Notes: generated by a model from the sequence alone, not told the origin. A stretch of 64,000 nt of DNA from Catelliglobosispora koreensis DSM 44566 (GCF_000379685.1 NZ_KB903249.1:228795-292794), one strand, 5' to 3'; positions 42,317 to 52,018 are shown, counted from the first letter of the stretch. Made by a program: numbers and translations.

Positions 42317-43312
42317 GTGCGAACCACGAAACGCGCGCTGCTGCTCGCGGCAGCCGTCACACTCCTCACCGGCGTGCTCACCCCAGCACACGCCGCACCC
42401 TCTCCCATCGCCTTCGCCCATGGCCTCGGGGCGGACCGTTCCGGCGGCTTCTACCGCGACGGCAACGGCGCGCTCATCGTCAACGTCACCGACGCCGCCG
42501 GGCTTGAGTCCGCTCGCGCCGCTGGCCTCAGCGCCAAGCTCGTGCGGCACAGTCTGCGCGCTCTAAACTCCTTGAAAGACAAACACGATCCGGGCGTACG
42601 CGGCACCGCCTGGTCGATCGACGTCGCCACCAACGAGATCGTGGTCGAGGCGGATTCCACCGTGTCGGCCGCTGATCTGGGGCGCTTGGCAACGGCCGTG
42701 TCCGCTAGCGGCGCTGCCCGGCTGGAGCGACTGTCAGGCACGCTGCAGCCCACGATCACCGGAGGCGATGCCATCTACGGCGGCGGCTACCGGTGTTCAC
42801 TGGGCTTCAACGTGCGCAGTGGCAGCACGTACTACTTCCTGACCGCGGGACACTGTGGCAAGGTCGCGCCGGCCTGGTACACGTCGGCTAACCAAACGAC
42901 GAAGCTCGGTGACACGACCAACGCCAGCTTCCCGGGCAACGATTACGCGCTGGTGCGCTACACCAACACGTCGATCACGATCGACGGTGGCGTTGGCGGG
43001 CAAGACATCGCGTCAGCCGCGGATGCTTATGTGGGCGAATCAGTGCGCCGTCGCGGGTCCACCACCGGCACCCGTTCCGGCACCGTCACCGGTCTAAACG
43101 CGACAGTCCACTACTCCAGCGGCGGCACCGTCAAGGGCATGATCCGCACCAACGTCTGCGCCGAGCCGGGCGACTCCGGCGGACCGCTCTATGACGGCAG
43201 CATCGCCCTCGGCTTGACGTCAGGCGGAAGCGGCAACTGCAGCAGCGGCGGCACGACCTTCTTCCAGCCGGTAACCGAGGCGCTCAGCAAATACCACGTG
43301 AGCGTCTTCTAG
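42317..43312 (+). CDS. Secreted streptogrisin/alpha-lytic-type S1 protease
   Basis: 331-residue preproprotease, GTG start preceded by GGAGG. Signal peptide to about residue 26 (TPAHA), a pro-region of ~120 residues acting as folding chaperone in the family, and a mature protease beginning near [14 protein letters not shown]. Catalytic triad: TAGHC, NDYALV and GDSGGP; Cys pairs typical of S1E (C at RCSLGF / GHCG; VCAEPGD / GNCSS). Extracellular protein degradation. A terminator follows 19 bases after the stop. Confidence 0.92.
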   Translation: MRTTKRALLLAAAVTLLTGVLTPAHAAPSPIAFAHGLGADRSGGFYRDGNGALIVNVTDAAGLESARAAGLSAKLVRHSLRALNSLKDKHDPGVRGTAWSIDVATNEIVVEADSTVSAADLGRLATAVSASGAARLERLSGTLQPTITGGDAIYGGGYRCSLGFNVRSGSTYYFLTAGHCGKVAPAWYTSANQTTKLGDTTNASFPGNDYALVRYTNTSITIDGGVGGQDIASAADAYVGESVRRRGSTTGTRSGTVTGLNATVHYSSGGTVKGMIRTNVCAEPGDSGGPLYDGSIALGLTSGGSGNCSSGGTTFFQPVTEALSKYHVSVF

Positions 43313-43330
43313 AAGCTCCTCTCCCTCCGG

Positions 43331-43360
43331 CAGGGCGCCCCCCAACCCCCAGGCGCCCTG
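43331..43360 (+). terminator. Terminator of the protease gene
   Basis: Perfect 9-base stem CAGGGCGCC / GGCGCCCTG, 12-base loop, followed by CCCCCCTTTG. Confidence 0.7.
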
Positions 43361-43376
43361 CCCCCCTTTGTCTGCC

Positions 43377-43416
43377 TGCCGTTGTGGCCGTGCGCCTGCC
43401 GTTGTGGCCGTGCGCC
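43377..43416. repeat. Tandem 20-bp direct repeat, two perfect units
   Basis: Unit TGCCGTTGTGGCCGTGCGCC, at 43377-43396 and 43397-43416, between the protease terminator and a nested palindrome. Non-coding. Confidence 0.8.
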
Positions 43417-43424
43417 AGCCGACC

Positions 43425-43538
43425 TAGTCGTGATCCACATCCCCCAAGGTGATCCACATCCCTTCGGACGTGATCGACTGGGCATTTGATCACGTCTCAA
43501 CGGATGTCGATCACGTATGGGGATGTGGATCACGACTA
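43425..43538. repeat. Nested palindromic element A (GATC-containing)
   Basis: Three concentric inverted repeats: outer 20 bases, perfect (43425-43444 with 43519-43538, containing GTGATCCACATCCCC); middle 13 bases with one mismatch (43449-43461 with 43502-43514); inner 9 bases, perfect (GACGTGATC 43467-43475 with GATCACGTC 43488-43496). Lies between the convergent protease and ROK genes. Inner core GACGTGATC-N12-GATCACGTC also occurs at 54486-54515. Confidence 0.85.
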
Positions 43539-43571
43539 AGCGTGCGGACGGAAAGGGCCAGCGACGCAGGA

Positions 43572-44726
43572 CTAGCGGGAGGCGAGGTAAGGCGCGGGGG
43601 AGGTGATGATGGCGCTGGTGACGGTGCGGGCCGCGCCGATGATGGCCGCGTCGGCTCCTAGCGCGGATGGCCGAACCTCCAATGTGGACCACCGTGACGT
43701 CAGAACACGTTGCTGGAGTTCGTGTTCGATCGCGGGGGATAGCCATGGGGCCAGCGGTGCGAGGTGGCTGCCGAGGACCACGCACGGGAGGTCGAGCAAG
43801 TTCACGGCGCTGGACAGCGCGACACCCAAGGCGGTGCCAGCCTGAGCTAGCGCGGCAAGGACAGGCGGTGAGCCCTCGGCGGCGGCGCGCGGCAAGTCGG
43901 CGGACGGCAAACCAGAAAGTGACCGGATCGCGTCCTCACCGGCATATTGCTCCAGGCAGCCTCGCGAACCACAAGTGCAGTCAGGCCCAGCGGGATCCAC
44001 GGTCACGTGGCCGAGTTCGCCGGCCCAGCCCTGCGTACCGGTGAATAATTGTCCATTGACGACAAGGCCGGCGCCGATGCCGATCTCACCCGAGACGTAG
44101 ACGAAGCTGGACGGCTCGCTCCCGGGAAGGGCGTGTAGCTCGCCAAGGGCCGCGAGGTTGGCTTCGTTGCCACCGCTTAGGGGCACGCCGTCGATGTGGG
44201 CGGGGATCGGTGTTTCCGTCCAGCCAAGGTTCGGGGCGATGCGAACGGTTTGCTCGCTGACGAGGCCGGGCAGGGCCACCGTGGCACCGGCGATCGACAA
44301 ACCTTGCGCGACAGCGGCTTTGTGCGCGGCGCGGGCGAGGGCGCCAAGGCCGGACCACGTCTGCGACGGGGTCCGTCCTCTTTGATCGGCCGTCAAGTGC
44401 GCTCGGTGCCTGACGTTGCCCGCGAGGTCGAGCACGCAGACCGCCAGATAGTCGACGTTGATTTCCATCCCTAGCCCGGCCGGCGTCGCGCCACTGAGCA
44501 CGACTCCCGTCGCTGGGCGGCCGGCGCCGTTGGGCGGTGGCGGCGAGACCTCGGTGACGAGTCCGCCGGCGATGAGTTCGTCAACGATCGCCGAAACGGT
44601 GGCCCGGGTCAGCCCGCTCTGTGCCGCGATGGCCGCCCGTGACAAGGGCGCATTCCGGGCGACAAGGCGCATGACGACAGCCAGATTGTGCTCACGAAGA
44701 CTGCGTTGCCGCGCGGGAAGATCCAT
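43572..44726 (-). CDS. xylR: ROK-family repressor of xylose genes
   Basis: 384 residues. N-terminal winged helix ([23 protein letters not shown]), then the ROK sugar-kinase-like domain with the zinc motif [14 protein letters not shown] and [12 protein letters not shown]. It diverges from xylA by 72 bases, the classic arrangement for the xylose repressor, and probably binds TTAG-N8-CTAA over the xylA promoter, released by xylose. Short leader: ATG lies next to the -35 element of xylA. Confidence 0.85.
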   Translation of the reverse strand: MDLPARQRSLREHNLAVVMRLVARNAPLSRAAIAAQSGLTRATVSAIVDELIAGGLVTEVSPPPPNGAGRPATGVVLSGATPAGLGMEINVDYLAVCVLDLAGNVRHRAHLTADQRGRTPSQTWSGLGALARAAHKAAVAQGLSIAGATVALPGLVSEQTVRIAPNLGWTETPIPAHIDGVPLSGGNEANLAALGELHALPGSEPSSFVYVSGEIGIGAGLVVNGQLFTGTQGWAGELGHVTVDPAGPDCTCGSRGCLEQYAGEDAIRSLSGLPSADLPRAAAEGSPPVLAALAQAGTALGVALSSAVNLLDLPCVVLGSHLAPLAPWLSPAIEHELQQRVLTSRWSTLEVRPSALGADAAIIGAARTVTSAIITSPAPYLASR

Positions 44727-44729
44727 AGC

Positions 44730-44758
44730 TTGACAAGGCTACACCATATTAGTTCAAT
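44730..44758 (+). promoter_or_regulatory. xylA promoter
   Basis: TTGACA (44730-44735), 17-base spacer, TTCAAT (44753-44758). Perfect -35, 4 of 6 at -10. The predicted -10 lies inside the ROK operator. Confidence 0.55.
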
Positions 44759-44764
44759 GGCTAA
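44749..44764. promoter_or_regulatory. Putative XylR (ROK) operator
   Basis: TTAGTTCAATGGCTAA: inverted half-sites TTAG and CTAA around an 8-base centre, extended imperfectly by TT and AC. Overlaps the -10 of the xylA promoter, so binding would block transcription. Confidence 0.5.
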
Positions 44765-44798
44765 ACAAATACCGCAGCCGTCCCTGGAGGCCGAAGTT

Positions 44799-45968
44799 AT
44801 GACGCCACAAAAGTCCGATCGTTTCGCCTTCGGTTTGTGGACCGTGGGCTGGCAGGCCCGAGACCCGTTCGGCGACGCGACCCGCGACTGGCTCGACCCG
44901 GTCGAGATCGTGCACCGCCTGGCCGAGCTCGGTGCCTATGGCGTGACGTTCCACGACGACGACCTGATCCCCTTCGGTTCGTCAGACGCCGACCGTGGCC
45001 TCATCGTCGACCGGTTCCGCAAAGCGCTCGACGAGACCGGTGTCGTGGTCACGACGGCGACGACAAACCTGTTCACGCACCCCGTTTTCAAGGAGGGCGC
45101 GTTCACGGCCAACGACCGTGACGTCCGGCGGTTCGCTCTCAAGAAGGTCATGCGCAACCTCGACCTGGCAGCCGAGCTGGGCGCCAAGACCTATGTGTTC
45201 TGGGGCGGGCGCGAGGGCTCTGAAAGTGATGCGGCTAAAGACGTGCGGGCCGCGCTCGACCGGTTCCGTGAGGCGCTTGACTTCCTCGCTCAGTACACGA
45301 AGGACCAGGGTTACGACATCCGCTTCGCCCTGGAGCCCAAGCCAAACGAGCCGCGTGGCGACATCCTGCTGCCCACGGTAGGGCACGCGCTGGCGTTCAT
45401 CTCCACCTTGGAGCATCACGAGATGGTCGGCCTCAACCCCGAGGTCGGGCACGAGCAGATGGCTGGCCTGAACTTCGTGCACGGCATCGCTCAGGCGCTG
45501 TGGCACGGCAAGCTGTTCCACATCGACCTCAACGGCCAGCGGGGCGTGAAATACGACCAGGATCTCGTGTTCGGTCACGGCGATCTGCTCAACTCGTTCT
45601 TCCTCGTCGACCTGCTGGAGTTCGGTGGCCCAGACGGCACCGAGACCTACAGCGGCCCCAGGCACTTTGACTACAAACCGCTGCGGACCGAAGACACCGA
45701 CGGTGTTTGGGCTTCCGCTGCCGCGAACATGACGACCTACCTGCTGCTCAAGGAGCGGGCCAAGGCGTGGCGCGCGGATCCGCGCGTGGCCGAGGCGCTG
45801 GCGGCGAGCAAGGTTGGCGAGCTGTCGCTTCCGACGCTGAACCCGGGCGAGTCCTATGACGCGCTGCGCAGCGAACCGTCCGATGTGGACGCTATCGCCG
45901 CACGCGGTGCCGCTGTCGTGGCCCTGAACCAGCTCGCGGTAGAGCACTTACTGGGAGCGGGGAAATGA
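44799..45968 (+). CDS. xylA: Xylose isomerase
   Basis: 389 residues, usual size for the actinobacterial class I enzyme. Start ATG 44799 ([18 protein letters not shown]) with CTGGAGG upstream. Catalytic and metal motifs: VTFHDDD (His base), [20 protein letters not shown] (Glu, Lys), GHEQMAG and HIDLNGQ. Converts D-xylose to D-xylulose with two divalent metals, in the cytosol. Overlaps xylB by ATGA. Probably repressed by the divergent ROK protein. Confidence 0.96.
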   Translation: MTPQKSDRFAFGLWTVGWQARDPFGDATRDWLDPVEIVHRLAELGAYGVTFHDDDLIPFGSSDADRGLIVDRFRKALDETGVVVTTATTNLFTHPVFKEGAFTANDRDVRRFALKKVMRNLDLAAELGAKTYVFWGGREGSESDAAKDVRAALDRFREALDFLAQYTKDQGYDIRFALEPKPNEPRGDILLPTVGHALAFISTLEHHEMVGLNPEVGHEQMAGLNFVHGIAQALWHGKLFHIDLNGQRGVKYDQDLVFGHGDLLNSFFLVDLLEFGGPDGTETYSGPRHFDYKPLRTEDTDGVWASAAANMTTYLLLKERAKAWRADPRVAEALAASKVGELSLPTLNPGESYDALRSEPSDVDAIAARGAAVVALNQLAVEHLLGAGK

Positions 45969-47344
45969 CACTGGTCGCCGGGGTCGACTCCTCGACCCAG
46001 TCCTGCAAGGTGGTCATCCGTGACGCGGAGACCGGTGCTCTGGTGCGCTCCGGCAGGGCCGCGCATCCCGAGGGCACCGAGGTTCACCCCGACGCGTGGT
46101 GGACCGCCTTGCACGAGGCGATCGCCGAGGCGGGAGGGCTGTCCGACGTGGCGGCCCTTTCCGTCGCGGCACAACAGCACGGCATGGTCTGCCTGGACCG
46201 GGCGGGTGCCGTCGTGCGGCCCGCCCTGCTATGGAACGACTTGCGCTCCGCGGGCGCGGCGGCCGATCTGGTCGCCGAGCTAGGCGCCGACACGTGGGCA
46301 CAAGCCGTCGGGAGCGTACCCGTGGCTTCGTTCACGGTCACGAAACTGCGCTGGTTCGCCCGTCACGAGCCCGCCGTCGCGGCACGCACCGAGGCCGTGT
46401 GCCTTCCGCATGACTGGCTGACGTGGAAACTGCGCGGCAGCGCCGATTTGGGCGAGCTGACCACCGACCGGGGCGACGCGAGCGGCACCGGCTACTGGTC
46501 GCCCGCGCACCACCGTTACCGGGAGGATTTGATCCAGGCGGCGTTCGGCCGAGTACCAGCGGTGCCAAAGGTTTTGGGTCCTGCGGAGGCCGCGGGTCAA
46601 ACACTCGGCGGGGTCGTGATCGGGCCGGGCACCGGCGATAACGCCGCCGGAGCACTGGGTGCCGGAGCGAGCCTGGGCGATGTCGTTGTCTCCGTGGGCA
46701 CTTCGGGCACCATCTTCTCGGTTAGCGCGATCCCCTCGGCCGACAACACCGGCACGGTGGCTGGCTTCGCCGACGCCACCGGCCGGTTCTTGCCGCTGGT
46801 CTGCACGCTCAACGCCGCACGGGTGCTTGACGCGGCCGCGAAGATTCTCAGCGTTGACTTGACGGAGCTTTCCCGGCTGGCGCTGAGCACGGCGAGCGAA
46901 GGACTGACGCTACTGCCCTATTTGGACGGTGAAAGAACGCCCAACAGGCCCAACGCCACTGGCGCGATCAGTGGCCTGACGCACCGCAACAGCACCCCGG
47001 CCCACCTCGCGCGAGCGGCGGTGGAGGGAATGCTGTGCGGGCTGGCCGACGGTCTCGACGCGCTCAAAGCCCTTGGCGTCATCGCCAACCGGGTCATCCT
47101 CATCGGTGGTGGTGCGCAGGCCCAGGCGGTGCGGGAAATCGCCCCGGCTATCTTCGGCTGCCCGGTGCTGGTGCCGGAGCCAGGTGAATACGTGGCCGAT
47201 GGTGCCGCTCGTCAAGCGGCCTGGGTGCTGTCTGAGGCCGCCGAACCTCCGTCTTGGCAACTGTCCGAAACACGCACTTACGAGGCTGATTTCGATGAGA
47301 CGACCCGTGAGCGCTACCGGCTAGCGGCGCAGGATGAGGTTTAG
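45965..47344 (+). CDS. xylB: Xylulokinase
   Basis: 459-residue FGGY-family kinase. [14 protein letters not shown] (N-terminal phosphate loop), [11 protein letters not shown] (catalytic/ substrate region), [19 protein letters not shown] and SVGTSGTIF. Phosphorylates D-xylulose to xylulose 5-phosphate for the pentose phosphate pathway. Directly coupled to xylA (ATGA). Its 3' end overlaps the convergent QueA-like gene by 24 bases. No xylose transporter is in the window. Confidence 0.95.
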   Translation: MTLVAGVDSSTQSCKVVIRDAETGALVRSGRAAHPEGTEVHPDAWWTALHEAIAEAGGLSDVAALSVAAQQHGMVCLDRAGAVVRPALLWNDLRSAGAAADLVAELGADTWAQAVGSVPVASFTVTKLRWFARHEPAVAARTEAVCLPHDWLTWKLRGSADLGELTTDRGDASGTGYWSPAHHRYREDLIQAAFGRVPAVPKVLGPAEAAGQTLGGVVIGPGTGDNAAGALGAGASLGDVVVSVGTSGTIFSVSAIPSADNTGTVAGFADATGRFLPLVCTLNAARVLDAAAKILSVDLTELSRLALSTASEGLTLLPYLDGERTPNRPNATGAISGLTHRNSTPAHLARAAVEGMLCGLADGLDALKALGVIANRVILIGGGAQAQAVREIAPAIFGCPVLVPEPGEYVADGAARQAAWVLSEAAEPPSWQLSETRTYEADFDETTRERYRLAAQDEV

Positions 47345-48274
47345 GTCACCGAACTCGTGGAACAGGTAACCTTCCTGCACCGCCTCCCGGTAGATCTCGT
47401 CGAGAAGCGGTTTACCGGCGATCGCTTCGAGCATCAGCAAATGTGACGCCTTCGGCTCGTGGAAGCCGGTGATGAGCCCGTCCACGAGCCGCACTCCTGT
47501 CTCGGGCGTGACGACAAGTGAGGTCCAGCCGCGCCTGAGACCTTTCTGCGCCACGGTTTCGATCGCACGAACGGCCGTCGTGCCGACCGCGATGATCCGC
47601 TGGCCCGCCGCACGCGCCTCGTTGACGAGACGGACAGTCGCGTCTGGGATGTCGAAGCGTTCCGGGTACGGCCTTTCGTGAGCTTCCGCTGAGGCGACGC
47701 CGGTGTGCAGGGTCAGGGGAGCCAGCACGATGCCCATGCTCACTAGCTGTGTCACCAGATCCGCCGTGAACGGCCTGCTGGCGCTGGGCATCTCCGCGCT
47801 GCCCGGCACCTGCCCGAAGACCGTCTGGTAATAGCTCAGCGGCCAGTCAGCGTCCACATAGGAGTATCTGATGGGTTTTCCGTGCCGCATCAGGTATCCC
47901 GGGACATCGGCCGTGCTGACGGTCGCGACCCACAGGCGGCCTTCTGAGTACGGCTCCTTCAACAGAACGCTGACGTCGCCCTTGAGATGCAGAACGCCTG
48001 CGCCGCCTTGATAGTGCCGTGGCTCCACCACCCACGACCCGTCTGGCAGTTCGGTGGAGAAGTGAACAGCCATGCCGTCCACGGTGGAGACTGCCGCTGG
48101 CAATGTCGCCGAGGTGTTGATGAGCAGCACATCGCCGGGCAGCAACAGCGACGGCAACTCAGTGAACCGGTGATGGGTCAGCCCGTGCGGGGTCGCGGCT
48201 AGCAAAGCCACGTGGTCACGGGCCAGCCCGCGAGCCTCCGGCGGCTCGTGGGCTTCCAGATAGGTGACTGTCAT
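47321..48274 (-). CDS. QueA-like S-adenosylmethionine:tRNA ribosyltransferase-isomerase
   Basis: 317 residues from the ATG at 48274 (family usually ~345-360). QueA motifs: [63 protein letters not shown] and [13 protein letters not shown]. QueA transfers ribose from SAM to preQ1 in tRNA to make epoxyqueuosine. No other queuosine gene is here, so it may act on another substrate or use salvaged preQ1. Coupled to the VOC gene upstream (ATGA). Confidence 0.8.
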   Translation of the reverse strand: MTVTYLEAHEPPEARGLARDHVALLAATPHGLTHHRFTELPSLLLPGDVLLINTSATLPAAVSTVDGMAVHFSTELPDGSWVVEPRHYQGGAGVLHLKGDVSVLLKEPYSEGRLWVATVSTADVPGYLMRHGKPIRYSYVDADWPLSYYQTVFGQVPGSAEMPSASRPFTADLVTQLVSMGIVLAPLTLHTGVASAEAHERPYPERFDIPDATVRLVNEARAAGQRIIAVGTTAVRAIETVAQKGLRRGWTSLVVTPETGVRLVDGLITGFHEPKASHLLMLEAIAGKPLLDEIYREAVQEGYLFHEFGDLNLILRR

Positions 48275-48564
48275 CGGCGTTCGCTCCAGATCAGCAGACG
48301 GTGGCCATCGGGGTCGGTGAGGAAGCGGCCGTAATGACCGCGGGGGAAAACAGTCCCGTCCGGCCCGGCCTCCTCCCACGTCGGGACTTCGATCGCGATC
48401 GGCGGGGGATAGGCGGGATGTCGCGTTTGGACGATCTCGATCCGCCCGTCGCCGACACCGAAAACAAGACCGTCGTCAAACGAGTCGACGACAGGCAGCA
48501 GCTTTTCGTAAAAGATCCGAGACGCGTCGAGCGATCGCACTTCCAGCGGTGCCCACAACCTCAT
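48271..48564 (-). CDS. VOC/glyoxalase-fold protein
   Basis: 97 residues, a half-size VOC module: APLEVRSLDASRIFYEKLLP and FLTDPDGHRLLIWS (the DPDGH metal-binding end). Family includes glyoxalase I, extradiol dioxygenases and bleomycin-binding proteins; substrate unknown. Overlaps the QueA-like gene by ATGA, and its own start overlaps the stop of a 28-codon mini-ORF. Confidence 0.8.
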   Translation of the reverse strand: MRLWAPLEVRSLDASRIFYEKLLPVVDSFDDGLVFGVGDGRIEIVQTRHPAYPPPIAIEVPTWEEAGPDGTVFPRGHYGRFLTDPDGHRLLIWSERR

Positions 48565-48647
48565 GACGCCGGCTCCCTTCGGTCGCCGGGGCCATGAGGC
48601 ATTAACCTCGCTGTTATCCCGATTCGCTCGGGCAAGCCCTCGCTCAT
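48561..48647 (-). CDS. Intercistronic mini-ORF, 28 codons, MIRU-like
   Basis: The ATG overlaps the stop of the SDR gene (48647-48644) and the TGA overlaps the VOC start (48564-48561), the same bridging layout as 2990-3058. The peptide begins MSEGLPERIG and ends MPHGPGDRREPAS. The last 12 residues (PHGPGDRREPAS) correspond to PHSAGDRRETAT in the other copy, and both frames are in the same register within the shared DNA repeat. Translation is inferred. Confidence 0.55.
   Translation of the reverse strand: MSEGLPERIGITARLMPHGPGDRREPAS
48565..48621 (-). repeat. 57-bp dispersed intercistronic repeat, copy 2
   Basis: 46 of 57 positions match 2994-3050; both copies end exactly at a start codon and include GGCGACCGAAGGGAG. 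Confidence 0.6.
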
Positions 48648-49270
48648 AGTTGATACCGCCCCGACGGAGGGCGCTTGCCGAGCAACTCGATCAGCCGCGG
48701 TGCCACCGCCGAGGGCAGCGGACGGTCCGAGATGTCTTCGCCCGGATAGGCGTCCTGGTGCATTTGGGTGCGCAGGTCACCCGGATCGACCTGCCAGACG
48801 GTCAGCGTTGGTTCTTCGACGGCCAGCACACGGCTCGCCGCTTCCAAAGCCGCCTTCGACGATCCGTAAACACCCCAGCCCGCATAAGGTTCGGGAGCCG
48901 CGTCCGACGTCACGTTGACGACGATCGCGTTACGCAGCTTGGGCAATGCTTCCTGAATGAGGGCCAGGGGTGCGAACACATTCGTTTCGAAGACATCCCG
49001 GAACGCGTCCAGCGGAGCGGTGCGCAACGGTGGTAAGGGGGACGGGCCGAGTGCTCCAGCGTTGTTAATCAGCAAGTCGATGTGATCGAGCTGCGACACC
49101 AGCGCCTTGCGGTGAGCGGGATCGGTGACATCACCCGTGACCACGGTGACGCCCTCCTCCTCAAACGGCGTGCGGGCATCGGCGATGACGGTCCAGCCGT
49201 GCTGAACGAGGACGCGGCTAAGTTCCCGGCCGAGGCCCCTGGAAGCTCCGGTAACGATGGCGTTAGGCAT
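48644..49270 (-). CDS. Short-chain dehydrogenase/reductase
   Basis: About 208 residues from ATG 49270 (a GTG at 49288 is possible). IVTGASRGLGREL is the cofactor loop; LLINNAGALG; catalytic Ser in VVNVTSDAAP; YGSSKAALE gives Tyr and Lys. Classical SDR with unknown substrate, somewhat like carbonyl reductases. Upstream gene of a probable SDR - mini-ORF - VOC - QueA-like operon. Confidence 0.83.
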   Translation of the reverse strand: MPNAIVTGASRGLGRELSRVLVQHGWTVIADARTPFEEEGVTVVTGDVTDPAHRKALVSQLDHIDLLINNAGALGPSPLPPLRTAPLDAFRDVFETNVFAPLALIQEALPKLRNAIVVNVTSDAAPEPYAGWGVYGSSKAALEAASRVLAVEEPTLTVWQVDPGDLRTQMHQDAYPGEDISDRPLPSAVAPRLIELLGKRPPSGRYQL

Positions 49271-49392
49271 GTCATCGACGCTAGGCACGGATTGAGCGCG
49301 CGGAATCGGTCCACGGCCGCCATGTGCCTACGCCATTAGACCTAGGACCAATACCTCATGCGTGCTCCAGCGCGGCAGGATACCGTCGAGAC

Positions 49393-50493
49393 ATGCCCAC
49401 GCCGCTGGAAGAGGTTAGTGCCGCGGTCCTCGCCGTGAGCCGCCAGCTTTCGGTGCGGGAGGTGCTGCAAACGATCGTCACCGCGGCGCGCGGGTTGCTC
49501 GACTGTCAGTACGCGGCGCTGGGCGTGCCCGATGACCAGGGCGGCTTCGCCGAATTCGTCGTGGACGGGGTGCCTGACGAGCAGCGTGCCGCGATCGGGC
49601 CGATGCCGCGCCAGCACGGGCTGCTGGCGGCGATGCTGACCGACCCCAAGCCACAGCGCCTCGATGATGTGCGCAGGGATCCGCGGTTTGGCTGGTGGCC
49701 GCAGGCGCATCCGGTTTTGAAGGACTTCATCGGAGTACCCATCAATGATGGTCGTGAGATTTTAGGTGCTCTATATCTGGCCAACAGCAAACGTGGCAAG
49801 TTCACCGACGACGATGAGCGGCTGCTCGCGGTGCTCGCCGCCCATGCCGCGATCGCGCTGACCAACGCCCGCTTGTTTGAGCAGTCGCGCGAGCTCGCGC
49901 TGCTGGAAGAGCGGCAGCGCGTCGCGCGGGAACTGCACGACGCGGTGGCGCAAAAGCTGTTCAGCCTGCGGCTCATCACGGAATCGGCCGCCTGCATGGT
50001 GCGCCGCGATCCTGACCGGGCCGAGCGCGAACTCGCCGAAATCAAGCAGCTGGCCGCCTTGGCCGCCTCAGAGCTGACCGAGGTCGTGGCCGAGATGCGC
50101 CCACGGGAGCTGGCCGACGCGGGACTGGCAGAAACGCTAAGGCGCAGAGTGGCGTTGCTCGACCGGATTCACCTCCCCGAGCTGCGTTTCGTGTCCACGG
50201 TGAAGCAACGGTTCCCGGCGAAAATCGAGGAGGCAATGCTGCGCGTGGCGGAAGAGGCTCTGCACAACGCTTTGCGGCACTCCGGGGCGAAAAACATCAC
50301 CCTCGAGCTGTCCATTGCCGACGGTGTGCTCGGCTGCGAGATCCGCGATGACGGAGTGGGCATCGACCCCGAAGACGTCAAAGGCCTTGGCCTGGCGTCG
50401 ATGCGCGAGCGGGCGGAACGTGTGCACGGCACGCTGACCGTCACGCAAGCCAACCCCGGCACGATCCTGAAACTGGCGGTGCCCCTTGACTAA
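49393..50493 (+). CDS. GAF-domain sensor histidine kinase (NarL-type system)
   Basis: 366 residues from ATG 49393. Residues ~20-165 are a GAF sensory domain (GLLDCQYAALGV; FIGVPINDGREILGALYLAN). HisKA_3 box ERQRVARELHDAVAQKLFSL carries the phosphorylated His; HATPase motifs ALHNALRHSGAKN and RDDGVGIDPEDVKGLGLASM follow. Cytoplasmic, related to DevS/NarX kinases. Signal unknown; no heme-binding evidence. Overlaps its response regulator by 8 bases. Confidence 0.9.
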   Translation: MPTPLEEVSAAVLAVSRQLSVREVLQTIVTAARGLLDCQYAALGVPDDQGGFAEFVVDGVPDEQRAAIGPMPRQHGLLAAMLTDPKPQRLDDVRRDPRFGWWPQAHPVLKDFIGVPINDGREILGALYLANSKRGKFTDDDERLLAVLAAHAAIALTNARLFEQSRELALLEERQRVARELHDAVAQKLFSLRLITESAACMVRRDPDRAERELAEIKQLAALAASELTEVVAEMRPRELADAGLAETLRRRVALLDRIHLPELRFVSTVKQRFPAKIEEAMLRVAEEALHNALRHSGAKNITLELSIADGVLGCEIRDDGVGIDPEDVKGLGLASMRERAERVHGTLTVTQANPGTILKLAVPLD

Positions 50494-51100
50494 AATCCGG
50501 GTTCTCATCGCCGACGACCACGAGATGGTCCGCCGGGGACTGAGCACTTTCCTTTCCCTGCACGCGGATATGGAAGTCATCGGTGAAGTCTCCACGGGCG
50601 CCGCGGCCATCTCGCTGGCGTCTGAGCAGAAGCCCGACGTCGTCCTGCTCGACCTCAAGATGCCGGGCGAAGATCCCGTGCACACTGTCCGCGAGCTGAA
50701 CGGCACCAAGGTGCTCATCGTCACGAGCTTCACCGAGGTGTCCCAGCTGCTGCCCGTCGTGCGCGAAGGTGTCGCCGGAGTCGTGTTCAAGAACATCGAC
50801 CCGTCCGCGCTGGCTAACGCGATCCGCACCGTCCACAGTGGCCACGTGCTGCTGCCACCGTCACTCGCCGCCGCGATGACCGAACCGTTCACCAACCGCC
50901 TCGGCAGCCTCACCGCCCGCGAGCGCGATGTGCTGGCCGAGATCGCCCGCGGCCGCTCCAATCGCGAGATCGCCCGGATTCTCGTGTTAGCAGAGAAGAC
51001 CGTGAAGACTCATGTCTCGAGCATCTTGATGAAACTATCCGTCGAGGACCGCACCCAAGCCGCTCTCTACGCGGTCCGCCACGGGCTCGTCACCGATTAG
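50486..51100 (+). CDS. NarL/LuxR-family response regulator
   Basis: 204 residues, apparently from a TTG at 50486 (no ATG or GTG fits before the receiver domain). Receiver: IADDH, phosphoacceptor Asp in VVLLDLKMPG, Thr/Ser in VTSF. C-terminal LuxR HTH: LTARERDVLAEIARGRSNREIA and KTVKTHVSSILMKL. DNA-binding output of the kinase upstream. Translational coupling is likely. Confidence 0.9.
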   Translation: MTKIRVLIADDHEMVRRGLSTFLSLHADMEVIGEVSTGAAAISLASEQKPDVVLLDLKMPGEDPVHTVRELNGTKVLIVTSFTEVSQLLPVVREGVAGVVFKNIDPSALANAIRTVHSGHVLLPPSLAAAMTEPFTNRLGSLTARERDVLAEIARGRSNREIARILVLAEKTVKTHVSSILMKLSVEDRTQAALYAVRHGLVTD

Positions 51101-51138
51101 GGACAACGTCACGGCGGGGCGTCAGCGTCGAACACAGT

Positions 51139-51990
51139 ATGCGAATGCGTATCTTGGCGGCGGCCCTGCTAATCGTCGCCGGCTGTCAATCCAGCCCTCC
51201 TGCCCCCGCCGTTTCTTCGGCTCCCGAGCCCACGCCGAAACCGGGTGACACGAAGTTCAGCATGACCTGGAACGGCAAAGAGCGGACCTATCACGTGCAT
51301 GCTCCGGCGAACTACGACGGCAGCAAAAGTTTGCCCGTCGTGGTGGTGATGCACTTCTATCCCGGCACGGGACCAGAAGTCGCCGTTACCAGTGCCATGA
51401 GTGCCAAGGCGGACAAGGAAAACTTCCTCGTCGTGTACCCAGACGGTTTCGCCGCCGGAATGAACGCCCTCGTGTGCTGCGGCAGTGAAGATGACGTCGG
51501 CTTCATCAAGTCCATAGTGGGCAAAATGGTGAAGGACTGGAAGGCCGACCCTAAGAAGGTCTACGCCACGGGCATCTCCAACGGTGCGGACATGTCCTAC
51601 CGGCTTGCCGTCGAAACCGACCTCTTCGCCGCGATCGCTCCCGTGAGCGGTGCCTACAGTGGACAGCTCACTACCGACGCGGCCTACATGCCCAAACGGC
51701 CCGTCTCGGTGATTCAGTTCGCCGGTGGGCTGGACCGTTTCTACGCCAGGATTAACGCCGGCTTGGAAACCTGGCAGACCCGGCTCAAGTGCATGCCAGC
51801 AGGTCAGACGACAATCACGGGCGATGTGACCAGAACCGTGCATAAATGTGGCGATGGCAGCGAAGTGGTCGTTTACCGCGTACCCAAAATGGGTCATAGC
51901 TGGCCCGGGGCCAAGAGCGGCGGACTGAGCGATCCCAACGCGGGCATCGACGCGACCGACCTGATGTGGGAATTCTTCAAGGCGCACTAG
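51139..51990 (+). CDS. Secreted lipoprotein esterase, PHB-depolymerase/feruloyl-esterase type
   Basis: 283 residues. Lipobox IVAGC (Cys ~16) with Pro/Ser-rich linker. Alpha/beta hydrolase of the LpqC/polyhydroxybutyrate depolymerase group: VVVVMHFYPGTGP, nucleophile ATGISNGADMSY, acid Asp in FAGGLDRFY, His in KMGHSWPG. Probably releases feruloyl or acetyl groups, or cleaves polyesters, at the cell surface. Followed by a hairpin at 51999-52018. Confidence 0.83.
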   Translation: MRMRILAAALLIVAGCQSSPPAPAVSSAPEPTPKPGDTKFSMTWNGKERTYHVHAPANYDGSKSLPVVVVMHFYPGTGPEVAVTSAMSAKADKENFLVVYPDGFAAGMNALVCCGSEDDVGFIKSIVGKMVKDWKADPKKVYATGISNGADMSYRLAVETDLFAAIAPVSGAYSGQLTTDAAYMPKRPVSVIQFAGGLDRFYARINAGLETWQTRLKCMPAGQTTITGDVTRTVHKCGDGSEVVVYRVPKMGHSWPGAKSGGLSDPNAGIDATDLMWEFFKAH

Positions 51991-51998
51991 GTGATGGG

Positions 51999-52018
51999 GG
52001 GTGCGGGCAGGCGCACCC
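51999..52018 (+). terminator. Terminator after the esterase gene
   Basis: GGGTGCG / CGCACCC, 7-base perfect stem and 6-base loop, 9 bases after the stop. Confidence 0.55.

Noticed and set aside
43377-43538. CRISPR array
   Set aside because: The repeats are palindromic or directly tandem, with no regular unique spacers and no cas genes.
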